Below, piece after piece: positions 57,601 to 64,000 of a stretch of DNA of 64,000 nucleotides (within the stretch, counting starts at the first letter, position 1; the number at the start of each line of letters is the position of its first letter). The DNA is from Aspidapion aeneum (Eukaryota > Arthropoda > Insecta > Coleoptera > Brentidae). The notes below the pieces were generated by a model. That model saw only the letters and a list, made by a program, of their open reading frames with translations. It was not told the origin of the DNA and searched no databases. The translations under genes were made by a program, and so were the position numbers. The stretch spans positions 47,573,134-47,637,133 of the forward strand of contig OY755044.1 in assembly GCA_963576565.1 (NCBI GenBank), in the 5' to 3' direction.

Positions 57601-60600
57601 ATGTGAATGTGGAAGCAATTCAGCTTCTAGACAATACTATGCTAGTTCGACGACTAAAAAGAGTGAAGCCGTTTGAGCTAGTAAACTAAGTGAATTACAC
57701 ATAAAACAAAATAATGCTATAAACACAACACAATTGTGAGTTACAGACTAAACAAAGCGGGGAGAACTGTTGAGTGAACCCTAAGTTTAAATCTGACTTT
57801 TCTAGTAAATTAAGTTAAAACAAAATTGCTAATTAGTCTTACTGACTAGATTGTAATAAAAAAAACACAGTGTGTTTGACAAATAAAAAAAAAAACTAAA
57901 CTTTTAACATAGAAATGTATTTATGTCTTTGTTTATTTAGTACGTATTATTTTTCTACAAAAAACACAAATATTGAAAAAAAAAAACAATAAATATTCAC
58001 AACCCAAAAACTCAAGGGAAATATTTTTTATTTCTTAAGCTGTATAAAAACCCGTTCTTTATCAGTTTCATTAAAACATTCTTTTTATCTCAGAATGTAT
58101 AAAAATGAGTGTTATTTCAGAAACGTCTTTGGATAAATGAGTGCGGTCACATGACTCGTGTCGCTACCCCTGGGAGACGTCATGCTTCCAGGATGCAGTG
58201 ATCCTAGAAACCTGGCAAAATCCTCGAAGACACAAGTCTGTCATGGTAAGAGGCGTTTATTTGTTTTGTGTCCATGTTTTGCTCAAAAACATAAATAAAT
58301 AAAAGAAACAAAAAACTATTTAAGAAAAAGTAGAATCAGCAACAGAATTGTCTGGTTTAGCTTGTATACGGGTGTTGTCATACCTGAGGGTAAGGCCAGC
58401 TTCCCGTTATTTAACAAGTCGCTAATTTTCGCTCCATCTAACCCAGCGTTGCCAGTTCTGCGGTTCAGATTGGGTCCCGCGAACCGGTTCTGAGTCTGCT
58501 TGAGCGTCAACATCTTCATTAGCGAGTCTAGACTGGTGTTGCTGCCATGTTTGGAACCACCTCGGCGAGAAAAGGAACCGCGTCTTGAAGCACCTAAATA
58601 ATTTCTCTTTATTTTAATACTATATTTTCTTATAAAAGTTGTGATCTATGTTGTGTGTATTTATTTACTGTTCTTCCATTTTTGTAACAAGAATTTAAGG
58701 TTAGACTTTAGAAAAACAATGTTTATACAGGGTTTTTCAGTAAAAGGTACATAAGAAACGGTAAATTATGCAATTTTAGTTGAAAATGAAAAAAATTAAC
58801 GCTATTCGTAGCCCAATCTCAACTTAAAAATATATACCAGGCCATATCGTTCATGCTGCGATATGGCTCTTCAAATTTTGTTTTTGTTACAGTTTCTTTT
58901 ATAACCTTTTCGGTTATATTTATTTACCTGAAATAATCCTAATCAAGTTTTAAGATTAGTCCTCAGTACACCGGTCCATTTTTTAAGTGATGAGTAACAG
59001 GCTGAATTTTCGTACAGAGCTTTATTATGCCGAGACAATCAACTTTTTCCCCTGCGAAAATTTTAAAGTCATTCCTAACAGAGTGCGCGGGTGCAGAAAT
59101 CTTTCACATATACAAAAATATTGCCACTTATTTTCAAACACATTTTTTAAGCCACAGAGAAAATAATGGCCGGTTACTAATTCGTTACTGTTACTTTTTT
59201 CATCTCATAAAGTGCGAAACGAAAAAAGTTACAGTAAAAAATTAGAAAGACAATTTTTTTTTCTGTAGCTTAAAAATGTGTTTAAAAGTAAATGGCAACA
59301 TGGCACGCACTTTTCAGAATTTTCGCAGAGGAAAAAGTTGGGCGACGCGGAAAAATAAAGCTATTTGTTTGAAACTCGTAGACAATGATTGTGTAGAAAT
59401 AAAATTTCGGACTTCCATTGTCTTTATTTATTTTAAAACACGACGTTTCGGTTAGTAAGTATCTCTAACCGTTATCAAGTGTAAACTAAACAATCTAGTC
59501 TCTAGGCTACTACTTATACTACTTGGTGTGCAGTCAGGTGTGACGGCCCGCCCCCATTTTTAATCGTAAGACGCCTGTTTTCCTTAAGGAGTGGTTTCCA
59601 TATGTTTGGTATGTCCGTGCTTGGTTGACTGAAAACTTCTTTATTCTGCATTATAAACGCAGCTTCAATAAACTTTCGTTTTCGCCAATGCGCCTCCTTA
59701 TGTAAAACTTTAGCTTCTGACCACTGAATCCTGTGATCATTTGACCATGCATGATCTGCTAAACCGGATTTTTCAATATCCCCTAATTGGGTACTTTTTA
59801 GATGTTCATTTACTCTAACCTGAAGAGGGCGTTTCGTTTCACCTACATATGATTTACCACACTCACACGGGATTTGGTAAATACATTTCTTATTATTTGA
59901 GGGATTGTCTGGTTTTGTTTTAGTTACAAAACTTCTTATCGTATTTCCCGAAGAAAATACAGTTTTTATATTATAGTGTTTAGCTATTCGTCTTATGTTT
60001 TCTGAAATCCCTTGAACATATGGAATGTTAATAACACCTAATGGATTATTATTTTGAGAATTTGGTACATTTAGTTTGTTTCTAATTTTAAATATCGTTG
60101 AGTTTATTAATTTCTCGGAATAACCATTCTGTTGTAAGTCCTTTTTAATGTTGTTAATTTCTGTGGTTAATTCTTCATTATTACTACAAATATTTACGGC
60201 TCTTAAATACAAACTTCTTATAACTCCTTGTTTTGTTGCAACAGAATGATTAGACTTAAAATTTAGGTACTGTCCCGTGTGTGTAGGTTTCCTATATACA
60301 GTGGTTTGAATGTTTCTGTCTAATCGTTTGACAAGAGCATCCAAAAAAGGTAAGGCCGAATCTTTTTCAATTTCCATGGTGCACTTGATTGTTGGTCGAA
60401 TACCGTTTAAATGGTGTAGAAAATTTTGTAGTTCGTCATCATTTTTCGGCCATATAATAAATGTGTCATCCATCTATCGTAGCCATAGTTTTGGTTTGAC
60501 TCTTGCTGTGTTGATCGCATGGTCCTCGAACCACTCCATGTAGATGTTTGCTACCACTGGCGAAAGAGATGAACCCATTGAGAGTCCATCATTTTGCGCG

Positions 60601-63562
60601 TAAAACTTATCTTTCACTTGAAAGTAAGAGTTACGGAGACGGGGCTCCAAAAGATCCATCACCCCCTCCACCGATAGCGTTGTTCTCTCATGAAGTGTAT
60701 CATCAGTTTGTAATTTGTTTTTGATGATACTGAGTGACTCATTTATTGGCACGTTGGTGTAGAGACTTTCTACATCAAAACTTACAAATCTATCGACAAA
60801 ATGTTCCGAGTTTTTGACAAAAGATTCGGACTTACCCTGTAGTGGTTGAATTATGTCCAACAAAAACCTCGACAAAGTGCTGGTCGGTGAGTCCCTGGAG
60901 CTGGTAAAAAACTCTGAGCACCAACGAAGAATTGGTACTCAGTAAGGGACTTAAGTTCGCCATTGCACCGGCACAGACACCGACACTAGATATTATTGCG
61001 GCAATAGAGACCGTTAGTCTACCTCAACCCGAAGCTGATGAGTTTCGCCATAAAGTAAGAACACATCACCAGTCAAAAACAACGGGCAATCAAGAACCTG
61101 CAGGCTGACAAATCAATCAAGATTCTACCGGCCGACAAAGGAAACGCGACGGTGATCATGGATGTCGAGACTTACGACAAAAAGATCCAAGAAGTTCTGG
61201 AGAAAGGAGGCAACTACCCAAAGATCCAACCACCACCATAGAAGGGCGCATCTACAGGACTTTGAAGAAGTATGCTGAAAATATCCCGGACGCTGTTAGA
61301 TCCCGCCTGACTCCACACCACAGTAAGGCACCACATTTTTATGGATTACCAAAGATCCATAAAAAGGATATACCACTGCGACCAATTACCAGCTCCAGGG
61401 ACTCACCGACCAGCACTTTGTTGAGGTTTTTGTTGGACATAATTCAACCACTACAGGGTAAGTCCGAATCTTTTGTCAAAAACTCGGAACATTTTGTCGA
61501 GGTTTTAAAAGGTATCGAATTAGATCCCGGCGATAGATTTGTAAGTTTTGATGTAGAAAGTCTCTACACCAACGTGCCAATAAATCAGTATCATCAAAAA
61601 CAAATTACAAACTGATGATACACTTCATGAGAAAACAACGCTATCGGTGGAGGGGGTGATGGATCTTTTGGAGCTCTGTCTCCGTAACTCTTACTTTCAA
61701 GTGAAAGATAAGTTTTATGCGCAAAATGATGGACTCCCAATGGGTTCATCTCTTTCGCCAGTGGTAGCAAACATCTACATGGAGTGGTTCGAGGACCATG
61801 CGATCAACACAGCAAGAGTCAAACCAAAACTATGGCTACGATACATGGATGACACATTTATTATATGGCCGGAAAATGACGAACTACAAAATTTAAACCA
61901 TTTAAACGGTATTCGACCAACAATCAAGTGCACCATGGAAATTGAAAAAGATTCGGCATTACCTTTTTTGGATGTTCTTGTCAAACGATTAGACAGAAAC
62001 ATTCAAACCACTGTATATAGGAAACCTACACACACGGGACAGTACCTAAATTTTAAGTCTAATCATTCTGTTGCAACAAAACAAGGAGTTATAAGAAGTT
62101 TGTATTTAAGAGCCGTAAACATTTGTAGTAATAATGAAGAATTAACCACAGAAATTAACAACATTAAAAAGGACTTACAACAGAATGGTTATTCCGAGAA
62201 ATTAATAAACTCAACGATATTTAAAATTAAAAACAAACTAAATGTACCAAATTCTCAACATAATAATCCGTTAGGTGTTATTAACATTCCATATGTTCAA
62301 GGGATTTCAGAAAACATAAGACGAATAGGTAACCACTATAATATAAAAACAGTATTTTCTTCGGGAAATACGATAAGAAGTTTTGTAACTAAAACAAAAC
62401 CAGACAATCCCTCAAATAATAAGGAATGTATTTACAAAATCCCGTGTGAGTGTGGTAAATCATATGTAGGTGAAACGAAACGCCCTCTTCAGGTTGGAGT
62501 AAATGAACATCTAAAAAGTACCCAATTAGGGGATATTGAAAAATCCGGTTTTGCATGGTCAAATGATCACAGGATTCAGTGGTCAGAAGCTAAAGTTTTA
62601 CATAAGGAGGCGCATTGGCGAAACGAAAGTTTTCAGTCAACCAATCACGGACATACCAAACATATGGAAACCACTCCTTAAGGAAAACAGGCGTCTTACG
62701 ATTAAAAAGGGGGCGGGCCGTCACACCTGACTGCACACCAAGTAGTATAAGTAGTAGCCTAGAGACTAGATTGTTTAGTTTACACTTGATAACGGTTAGA
62801 GATACTTACTAACCGAAACGTCGTGTTTTAAAATAAATAAAGACAATGGAAGTCCGAAATTTTATTTCTAAAATAAAGCTATTCAAAAATTCAGCCTGTT
62901 ACTCATAACTTAAAAAATAGACCGAAGTACTGTGGACTATATAAACAAATAAAATAAATTGATATTTAAAATGCTCCCTAGAATTAAAACTGGATTTTAC
63001 CTGTAGATTTCTTATTGTATCTTCGATTGTGTCTTCTAGAATTTATCTTTCTGGTCGCCTTTAACTCAGCTATTTGGACGGACAGTTGACTGTCTTGAGA
63101 ATTTCTTCTGGATTCTATGCTGACTTGTCTAACGTTTAGACTTATCTAGAAATACAAGTCCATTTTGAATAGAGTCGCATAATAGTTGTAGACGTAAGAA
63201 ACCTTAAAATTAATAATTTAGGATCGAAAATGTTAAAAATTAACACAAAGACGAGCGCGTTGATAACTTAAAAATTTCTAATCAAATGCCAAAAAAAGGG
63301 AGTTTATTGGGAATGAATAGATTGTTTAAAATCTAATTCTTAACATTTCAACATGATAGAAACCGCCTATAAACCAATTTGAATTGTTTCCCTAAAAAGG
63401 ACTGAGCGTAAGATTTAAATCTTCAAACATAGAAATACACAACTTTTCATAATTATTTTCTTTACCTCAGAATCATAAGACTGATTTTGATTGCTCGATT
63501 CAGATGGGTACAGTTGGTCCTTTGCTAAAGCGTCCCTTCGAATCATCAGTCTTGGAAAAAAC
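36371..63562 (-). CDS. smo: Smoothened, cytoplasmic tail exons (gene continues beyond window)
   Basis: Seven minus-strand segments join in phase: 63562-63466, 63145-63001, 58593-58384, 50842-50707, 50563-50459, 38844-38685 and 36682-36371 (stop TAG). Smoothened is the seven-helix transducer of Hedgehog signalling; only its intracellular tail is here, with no membrane segments. Evidence: FFPRLMIRRDALAK like the juxtamembrane tail; RRNSQDSQLS and SRRGSFSRRGGS, basic sites followed by spaced serines as in the PKA/CK1 clusters that activate fly Smo; NRRTGNAGLD and NSTDVAVQANAYDL resembling blocks I recall from Drosophila Smo. Clusters of Lys/Arg (SRKSKKSR, KKSKEK) fit the arginine-rich autoinhibitory regions of the fly tail. 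Identity is from memory of the family, so a protein search should confirm it. Confidence 0.85.
36718..37815 (+). pseudogene. RTE-like LINE fragments (family B, copy 2) in smo intron
   Basis: It starts with an endonuclease piece (MEDFNAKLGKKM, GYGERNDRGTTLMNYL) at 36718-36950 and jumps to the 3' reverse-transcriptase end matching 49267-49707 (YNQCILPVLTYGS-type, AGHNIRQKDDRWNK), ending CTAAATAGATAG. The RT core is deleted. Antisense to smo. Confidence 0.8.
38389..38600 (+). repeat. Dispersed repeat, copy 2 (pairs with 32311-32510)
   Basis: Same blocks and orientation as copy 1. It lies in the smo intron just downstream, in transcript sense, of the exon at 38844-38685. Confidence 0.6.
38685..38844 (-). 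CDS. smo: smo tail exon (sixth in window)
   Basis: Acceptor TTTTTTTTAAG, donor CGACAG|GTATGA. Encodes RKRYSSASADESKHQKHQNQ, ESSECEEIQQLVHSSL and VEKNRGSRQ. Phase matches both neighbours. Confidence 0.8.
38911..39031 (+). pseudogene. Old Jockey fragment, piece 1 of 4
   Basis: TTAACAACATTCCCGTACCA... aligns with the Jockey ORF2 at about 57190-57290. It ends at the hAT-like insertion; the 8 bases AGAAAAAC (39024-39031) are the target duplicate. Confidence 0.75.
39032..42615. mobile_element. 3.58-kb hAT-like element, 8-bp TSD, no transposase
   Basis: Ends are CATTAACGTATTAACCGG (continuing AGGAGAC) and its exact inverse, about 31 bp with one mismatch. The flanks AGAAAAAC (39024-39031 and 42616-42623) are identical, and Jockey sequence resumes after it. 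An 8-bp duplication and CA-starting ends fit the hAT superfamily. The inside has no transposase ORF and is mostly AT-rich sequence with a degenerate array at 40560-41530, so it depends on an enzyme encoded elsewhere. Confidence 0.8.
40560..41530. repeat. Degenerate TGACATTTTGTTCAAA array with strand switch
   Basis: Dozens of variants of ACATTTTGTTCAAA or TTTTCGAATGACATTTTG lie on + from 40560 to about 41260. After a non-repeat centre (about 41275-41395) the same motif appears reverse-complemented (GAACAAAACATCATTCG) to 41530. Period is irregular, about 14-40 bp. Confidence 0.75.
42624..42723 (+). pseudogene. Old Jockey fragment, piece 2 of 4
   Basis: GGTAATTGGAAGTCCAATTT...ACTGAAACCAGTATGGAT aligns with 57329-57420. 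It ends in AACTATAG, the target of the next insertion. Confidence 0.75.
44293..45996 (+). pseudogene. LINE endonuclease and first part of RT
   Basis: 567 codons. An AP-type endonuclease starts at once: MNIATWNVQGVNQMLD, VTETKKKG, IAVYAPSDDE, LGDFNSRTG, YTWIQPTRN, CGSDHHLVKA, with the expected Asn, Glu, Asp and His positions. A linker and the RT start (SGKASGPGGIYAEMLKYG) follow. At about 45789 it joins directly to NVFCLKQVIEKK, skipping part of RT, then FVDLQKAYDTVPVEKLW, and it runs out of frame after 45990. In the parent element this protein nicks DNA and primes reverse transcription. Not functional here. Confidence 0.85.
46084..47026 (+). pseudogene. LINE RT C-terminal part, duplicated segment
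   Basis: It carries LQFAGDQVIVAND, where the usual aspartate pair is altered (FAGD), then GLTVNVDKTQYLCIG and YVYLGVTFDKTG. A stop follows at 46614 and the 163-bp repeat restarts at 46610. A second frame continues to WYGHVQRMNDERLPKQVLEW and RKRGRPKLEWQQSIQ. Confidence 0.8.
46447..46772 (+). repeat. 163-bp tandem duplication inside LINE
   Basis: CTTAACAGTATTTTATGGAG begins at 46447 and 46610; the two units are nearly identical. Copy 1 of the family (about 29650-29815) has a single unit. Confidence 0.9.
47239..47640. other. Unassigned insertion within old Jockey fragment
   Basis: About 400 bp with no match to the Jockey between its pieces. It contains an imperfect inverted pair (GGCGGTTCGTCATTGACATT / AATGCCATGACGTAACCGCC, about 47561-47627). 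No gene. Confidence 0.5.
47641..47885 (+). pseudogene. Old Jockey fragment, piece 3 of 4
   Basis: AAATAAAGTACTAAGAAATA...CACCTTGG and GAAGCCGTTTGAGCTAGTAA-like sequence align with 57440-57690, the end of Jockey ORF2. Confidence 0.75.
47891..48000 (+). pseudogene. RTE-like LINE (family B, copy 3), 5' piece
   Basis: KAFDSLEHWAVKASLISSRI-type translation; it matches the reverse complement of 16220-16330. An unidentified segment (48001-48787) separates it from the rest. Confidence 0.7.
48001..48787. other. Unassigned insertion in LINE copy 3
   Basis: No gene or clear inverted ends. It includes a short direct repeat (CCGTAATAATCAATACTGCG near 48365-48430). Confidence 0.5.
48788..49707 (+). pseudogene. 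RTE-like LINE (family B, copy 3), 3' part
   Basis: RT core remnants (IRIGRGVSRMTQYPLEVVFK, LNHLRFADDIAL near 48943-48977), then a cleaner C terminus at 49267-49548 (MYNQCILPILTYGSQIWTLT, KLKWKFAGHNIRQKDDR), ending in (ATAG)4. It contains stops and indels. Confidence 0.8.
49708..49850 (+). repeat. Old Jockey fragment, piece 4 of 4 (3' UTR)
   Basis: ATAAACACAACAAAATTGTG...GCGAGAACTGTT...TTGACAAATAATAG aligns with the 3' UTR of the Jockey at 57716-57890. Confidence 0.75.
49935..50385 (+). repeat. Dispersed repeat, copy 2 (inverse of 12390-12850)
   Basis: GCAATGGCTAGAGAAGGTAT...TGTCTGTCTGTGTGTATG...TCCGTAACACGATAGCG...CTGAACCGATTTTCATAAAG aligns with the inverse of 12390-12850. Confidence 0.6.
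50459..50563 (-). CDS. smo: smo tail exon (fifth in window)
   Basis: Acceptor TTTTTTTAAAG, donor TCTAG|GTAAAT. Encodes NMSTSEESDREEKYLCKSGR and DSYSSKKSRKSKKSR, an acidic patch then a basic cluster. Only 143 bp of intron separates it from the previous exon. Confidence 0.82.
50707..50842 (-). CDS. smo: smo tail exon (fourth in window)
   Basis: Acceptor GTTTTTAG, donor TTTAAG|GTATTA. Encodes FKSASEDENMSVTYSESTF and QKNHLDFNDQFDVKQLTQGL. Confidence 0.82.
51312..52823. mobile_element. 1.5-kb foldback element, TA TSD, in smo intron
   Basis: CAGCGTGTCCCATTTTCGAT at 51312 and the inverse ATCGAAAATGGGACACGCTG ending 52823 are flanked by TA. The arms are inverted for about 500 bp (blocks such as AAGGTGCAATCAGAAAATC and GGACCTGGATTTTTTT), leaving a loop of about 520 bp. 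The loop has a 76-codon minus ORF (51942-52172, CMAYNYFKLARNRPYPDFEK, CQQCLKHNG) of unknown identity. TA duplication fits a Tc1/mariner-type foldback; no transposase. Confidence 0.8.
52828..53468. other. Intronic spacer in smo
   Basis: AT-rich, no ORF with a motif and no clear repeat. Confidence 0.5.
53648..55044 (+). pseudogene. Jockey ORF1 (nucleocapsid-like), one frameshift
   Basis: The first frame 53648-54541 and the second 54457-55044 together cover ORF1; the break is near 54450. It has a basic N terminus, a coiled coil (SLSVQVDYLRSQLESMQRKF), a central RNA-binding-like domain, then CCHC/CCCC knuckles: CKRCQSYGHTQKYC, CVKCTGKHLTVEC, CIHCGGKHPANYRGC. A short coiled coil (LEKLNKLDERLTKLES) ends it. 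It packages LINE RNA in related elements. The stop overlaps the ORF2 start by 11 bases. Confidence 0.85.
55034..57689 (+). pseudogene. Jockey ORF2 (endonuclease-reverse transcriptase), disabled
   Basis: ATG 55034 (MVSNLRILAWNANGLLQHQQ). Endonuclease: WNANG, SETHF, AVYIPP, GGDFNAKNTYWGS, then a stop TAA at 55499-55501. The same frame resumes (DLIDFFIVKN, LHSDHSPTILTL). RT: KAPGYDLI, IPKPGKPLHDVSSYRPISLL, HQFGFRDKHSTIDQ, FLDVAQAFDKVWHEGL, GVPQGSVLGPYLYLL, catalytic FADDTGLL, KYLGMTLDAKLRW. A frame break in an A run near 57285 and another near 57505 precede the C terminus (HVNVEAIQLLDNTMLVRRLK). All catalytic blocks are visible but the reading frame is interrupted. Confidence 0.9.
57906..58383. 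other. smo intron with GC-richer segment
   Basis: 58140-58251 is less AT-rich and open on + (RSHDSCRYPWETSCFQDAV and on to KSVM) up to ATG|GTAAGA, a donor-like site. No acceptor or homologue can be named, so it is left unassigned. Confidence 0.35.
58384..58593 (-). CDS. smo: smo tail exon (third in window)
   Basis: Acceptor TTTATTTAG, donor CCTCAG|GTATGA. Encodes ASRRGSFSRRGGSKHGSNTS, LDSLMKMLTLKQTQNRFAGP and NRRTGNAGLDGAKISDLLNN. RRGS and RRGGS are PKA-type sites followed by spaced serines. The NAGLD block is the best match to fly Smo that I recall. Confidence 0.87.
58594..58956. other. smo intron spacer
   Basis: It contains a perfect 9-bp stem hairpin (GCCATATCG 58841-58849 / CGATATGGC 58859-58867). 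No gene. Confidence 0.5.
59437..59482 (-). ncRNA. Hammerhead-ribozyme-like motif in PLE tail (minus copy)
   Basis: Reverse complement: ACAC, TTGATAA, a stem GGTTAG/CTAACC, GAAACGTC, GTGT. See the plus copy at 62782-62825. The core deviates from CTGATGA, so cleavage is doubtful. Confidence 0.35.
59514..60903 (-). pseudogene. PLE RT plus GIY-YIG nuclease, disabled by a stop at the catalytic motif
   Basis: From 60903 downward: LLDIIQPLQGKSESFVKNSE, RFVSFDVESLYTNVPINES, NDGLSMGSSLSPVVANIYM, then WLR, a TAG stop where the other copy has Tyr, and MDDTFIIWPKND. The stop therefore falls in the YMDD box. The C-terminal half (59514-60473, 319 codons) is intact: an RT thumb-like region, then GIY-YIG nuclease CIYQIPCECGKSYVGETKRP and RVNEHLKSTQ. 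It also lacks a short stretch after HFV relative to the plus copy. Confidence 0.88.
60910..62745 (+). pseudogene. PLE RT plus GIY-YIG nuclease, plus copy, frame-broken
   Basis: The N-terminal region is in several frames (LSKGLKFAIAPAQTP near 60935; ADKGNATVIMD-like near 61130), then 61262-61615 (PHFYGLPKIHKKDIPLRPIT, FDVESLYTNVPIN), a break near 61590, and 61647-62681 (NDGLPMGSSLSPVVANIYM, WLRYMDDTFIIWPEND with intact catalytic YMDD, VNICSNNEELTTEI, CIYKIPCECGKSYVGETKRP). A last frame change near 62610 leads to NIWKPLLKENRRL. It starts further 5' than the minus copy. Confidence 0.88.
62782..62825 (+). ncRNA. Hammerhead-ribozyme-like motif in PLE tail (plus copy)
   Basis: ACAC (stem I), TTGATAA in the position of the CTGATGA core, GGTTAG/CTAACC as a 6-bp stem II, then GAAACGTC and GTGT closing stem I. 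Order and spacing match a type I hammerhead with a very short stem III, as reported for Penelope-like elements, but the first core block has two changes and one extra base, so it is probably inactive or an unusual variant. Confidence 0.4.
63001..63145 (-). CDS. smo: smo tail exon (second in window)
   Basis: Acceptor TGTATTTCTAG, donor CTACAG|GTAAAA. Encodes NVRQVSIESRRNSQDSQLSV, QIAELKATRKINSRRHNRRY and NKKST. RRNSQDSQLS has a basic PKA-type site with serines at +3 and +6, the spacing needed for priming CK1. Confidence 0.87.
63146..63465 (-). other. smo intron, no feature
   Basis: 320 bp of AT-rich intron without a recognised element. Confidence 0.6.
63466..63562 (-). CDS. smo: smo tail exon (first in window)
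   Basis: Acceptor TTTCTTTCAG, donor CTGAG|GTAAAG. Encodes FFPRLMIRRDALAKDQLYPS and ESSNQNQSYDSE, just after the last helix by comparison with Smo. The preceding exon is outside the window or in the last 440 bases, where I found none. Confidence 0.8.
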
Positions 63563-64000
63563 CTGAAAGAAAATTTTTAGATATTAGCATCGACCATATA
63601 CGTAATATTCCAATACTCCCTGTTACCTATTTACAGAATGGTTGGTATTTGAAGCAAACATTCAGAAATAAAGGTACGAAAAATGCACAGATGCCAAATT
63701 TACATAGATAGAGTTTTTGTCAACTGTACGCCGATGATTTGACGTAAAGAATACAAGAATAAAATAATATTCATGCTTAAAAGTATAACCAATCAGGACA
63801 TTTTATCTTCAGGACCGCAAAAAGGATAGAATTATACCCATTGATATTGCTATTTCAAATATGTTTGCATTCTGCATCGTAAGGTACCGTAGGTATTGCA
63901 ATAATACGTACTATATGGAAATAATATGCATATGTCTTTGAAAGCAACCAATCAGGTTTTTTTTTGCTTAAAGACCCTAAGGCCCTCATGTTTGCATCAT
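63563..64000. other. smo intron to window edge
   Basis: AT-rich, no exon or repeat recognised. Confidence 0.5.

Larger units (their letters stand above)
53480..57894 (+). mobile_element. Near full-length Jockey-type LINE
   Basis: ACTAAACTTTT is duplicated at 53469-53479 and 57895-57905. Within are a short 5' UTR (CGATCGCAGTTCAGTACGGT region), ORF1 with CCHC knuckles, ORF2 with endonuclease and RT, a 3' UTR and an A-rich end with AATAAA. It is antisense to smo. Only a few lesions (one frame break in ORF1, one stop and two frame breaks in ORF2) suggest a rather recent insertion. Confidence 0.9.
59366..62869. mobile_element. Penelope-like element, head-to-head pair with 14-bp TSD
   Basis: AAAATAAAGCTATT is duplicated at 59352-59365 and 62870-62883. 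Inside, a minus-strand copy (59366-60903) lacking the 5' part abuts a longer plus-strand copy (60904-62869). Both end in the same tail (AACGGTTAGAGATACTTACT, GAAACGTCGTG, AAGACAATGGAAGTCCG). The left end has about 30 extra bases (TGTTTGAAACTCGTAGACAA...) missing on the right. The shared flanks mean the pair entered as one event. Partial inverted or tandem partners are characteristic of PLE insertions. Confidence 0.9.
58957..62939. mobile_element. TA-flanked MITE (about 465 bp) carrying a PLE insertion
   Basis: TAGTCCTCAGTACACCGG (58957) is inverted as CCGAAGTACTGTGGACTA (ends 62939). The arms continue through AGTAACAGGCTGAATTTT and CAACTTTTTCCCCTGCGAAA with their inverses on the far side, forming a palindromic MITE with TA ends. 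It is split at AAAATAAAGCTATT by the PLE pair. Removing the PLE and one target copy leaves about 465 bp. Confidence 0.8.

Overview
The window is AT-rich animal nuclear DNA with spliced genes and very dense, nested transposable elements (TEs). The two host genes and the TE families (Ty3/gypsy, Jockey, RTE-like LINEs, Penelope-like elements, TA-flanked MITEs) suggest an insect, plausibly a beetle with a large genome; the order is an inference. No bacterial genes, CRISPR arrays, tRNAs or rRNAs were recognised.

Two convergent host genes are present. (1) A complete six-exon gene on + (22154-31606) encodes a 284-residue CRAL-TRIO (Sec14-type) lipid-binding protein closest to clavesin; all splice phases join. 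(2) The cytoplasmic-tail exons of smoothened (smo), the Hedgehog signal transducer, lie on - in seven phase-consistent exons from 63562 down to 36371; the receptor and seven-helix part lies beyond the right edge. About 4.8 kb separates their 3' ends. Introns of both genes hold most of the TEs.

Layout: 1-3.1 kb, TE remnants, including a 155-bp Penelope palindrome. 3.1-11.2 kb, a Penelope-like element (PLE) interrupted by a foldback MITE and by a 6.6-kb Ty3/gypsy element (gag, pol with a late frame break). 11.2-22 kb, MITEs, a broken minus-strand LINE, foldback elements and a possible small secreted peptide. 22-31.6 kb, clavesin-like gene; intron 4 holds a truncated RTE-like LINE, itself split by a 3.3-kb solo-LTR-like element with a 149-bp satellite and an array of covarying hairpins. 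31.6-36.4 kb, intergenic. 36.4-63.6 kb, smo tail exons; the introns contain a LINE fragment, an old Jockey fragment blown apart by four or more insertions (hAT-like element, minus LINE carrying a near full-length RTE-like LINE, another LINE), a 1.5-kb foldback, a nearly full-length Jockey, and a MITE carrying a head-to-head PLE pair. 63.6-64 kb, intron.

No convincing new enzymatic system was found. The most unusual signals are the repeated head-to-head PLE architecture with a hammerhead-ribozyme-like tail, and the array of about eight hairpins with compensatory stem changes inside the 3.3-kb element at 25197-28536.
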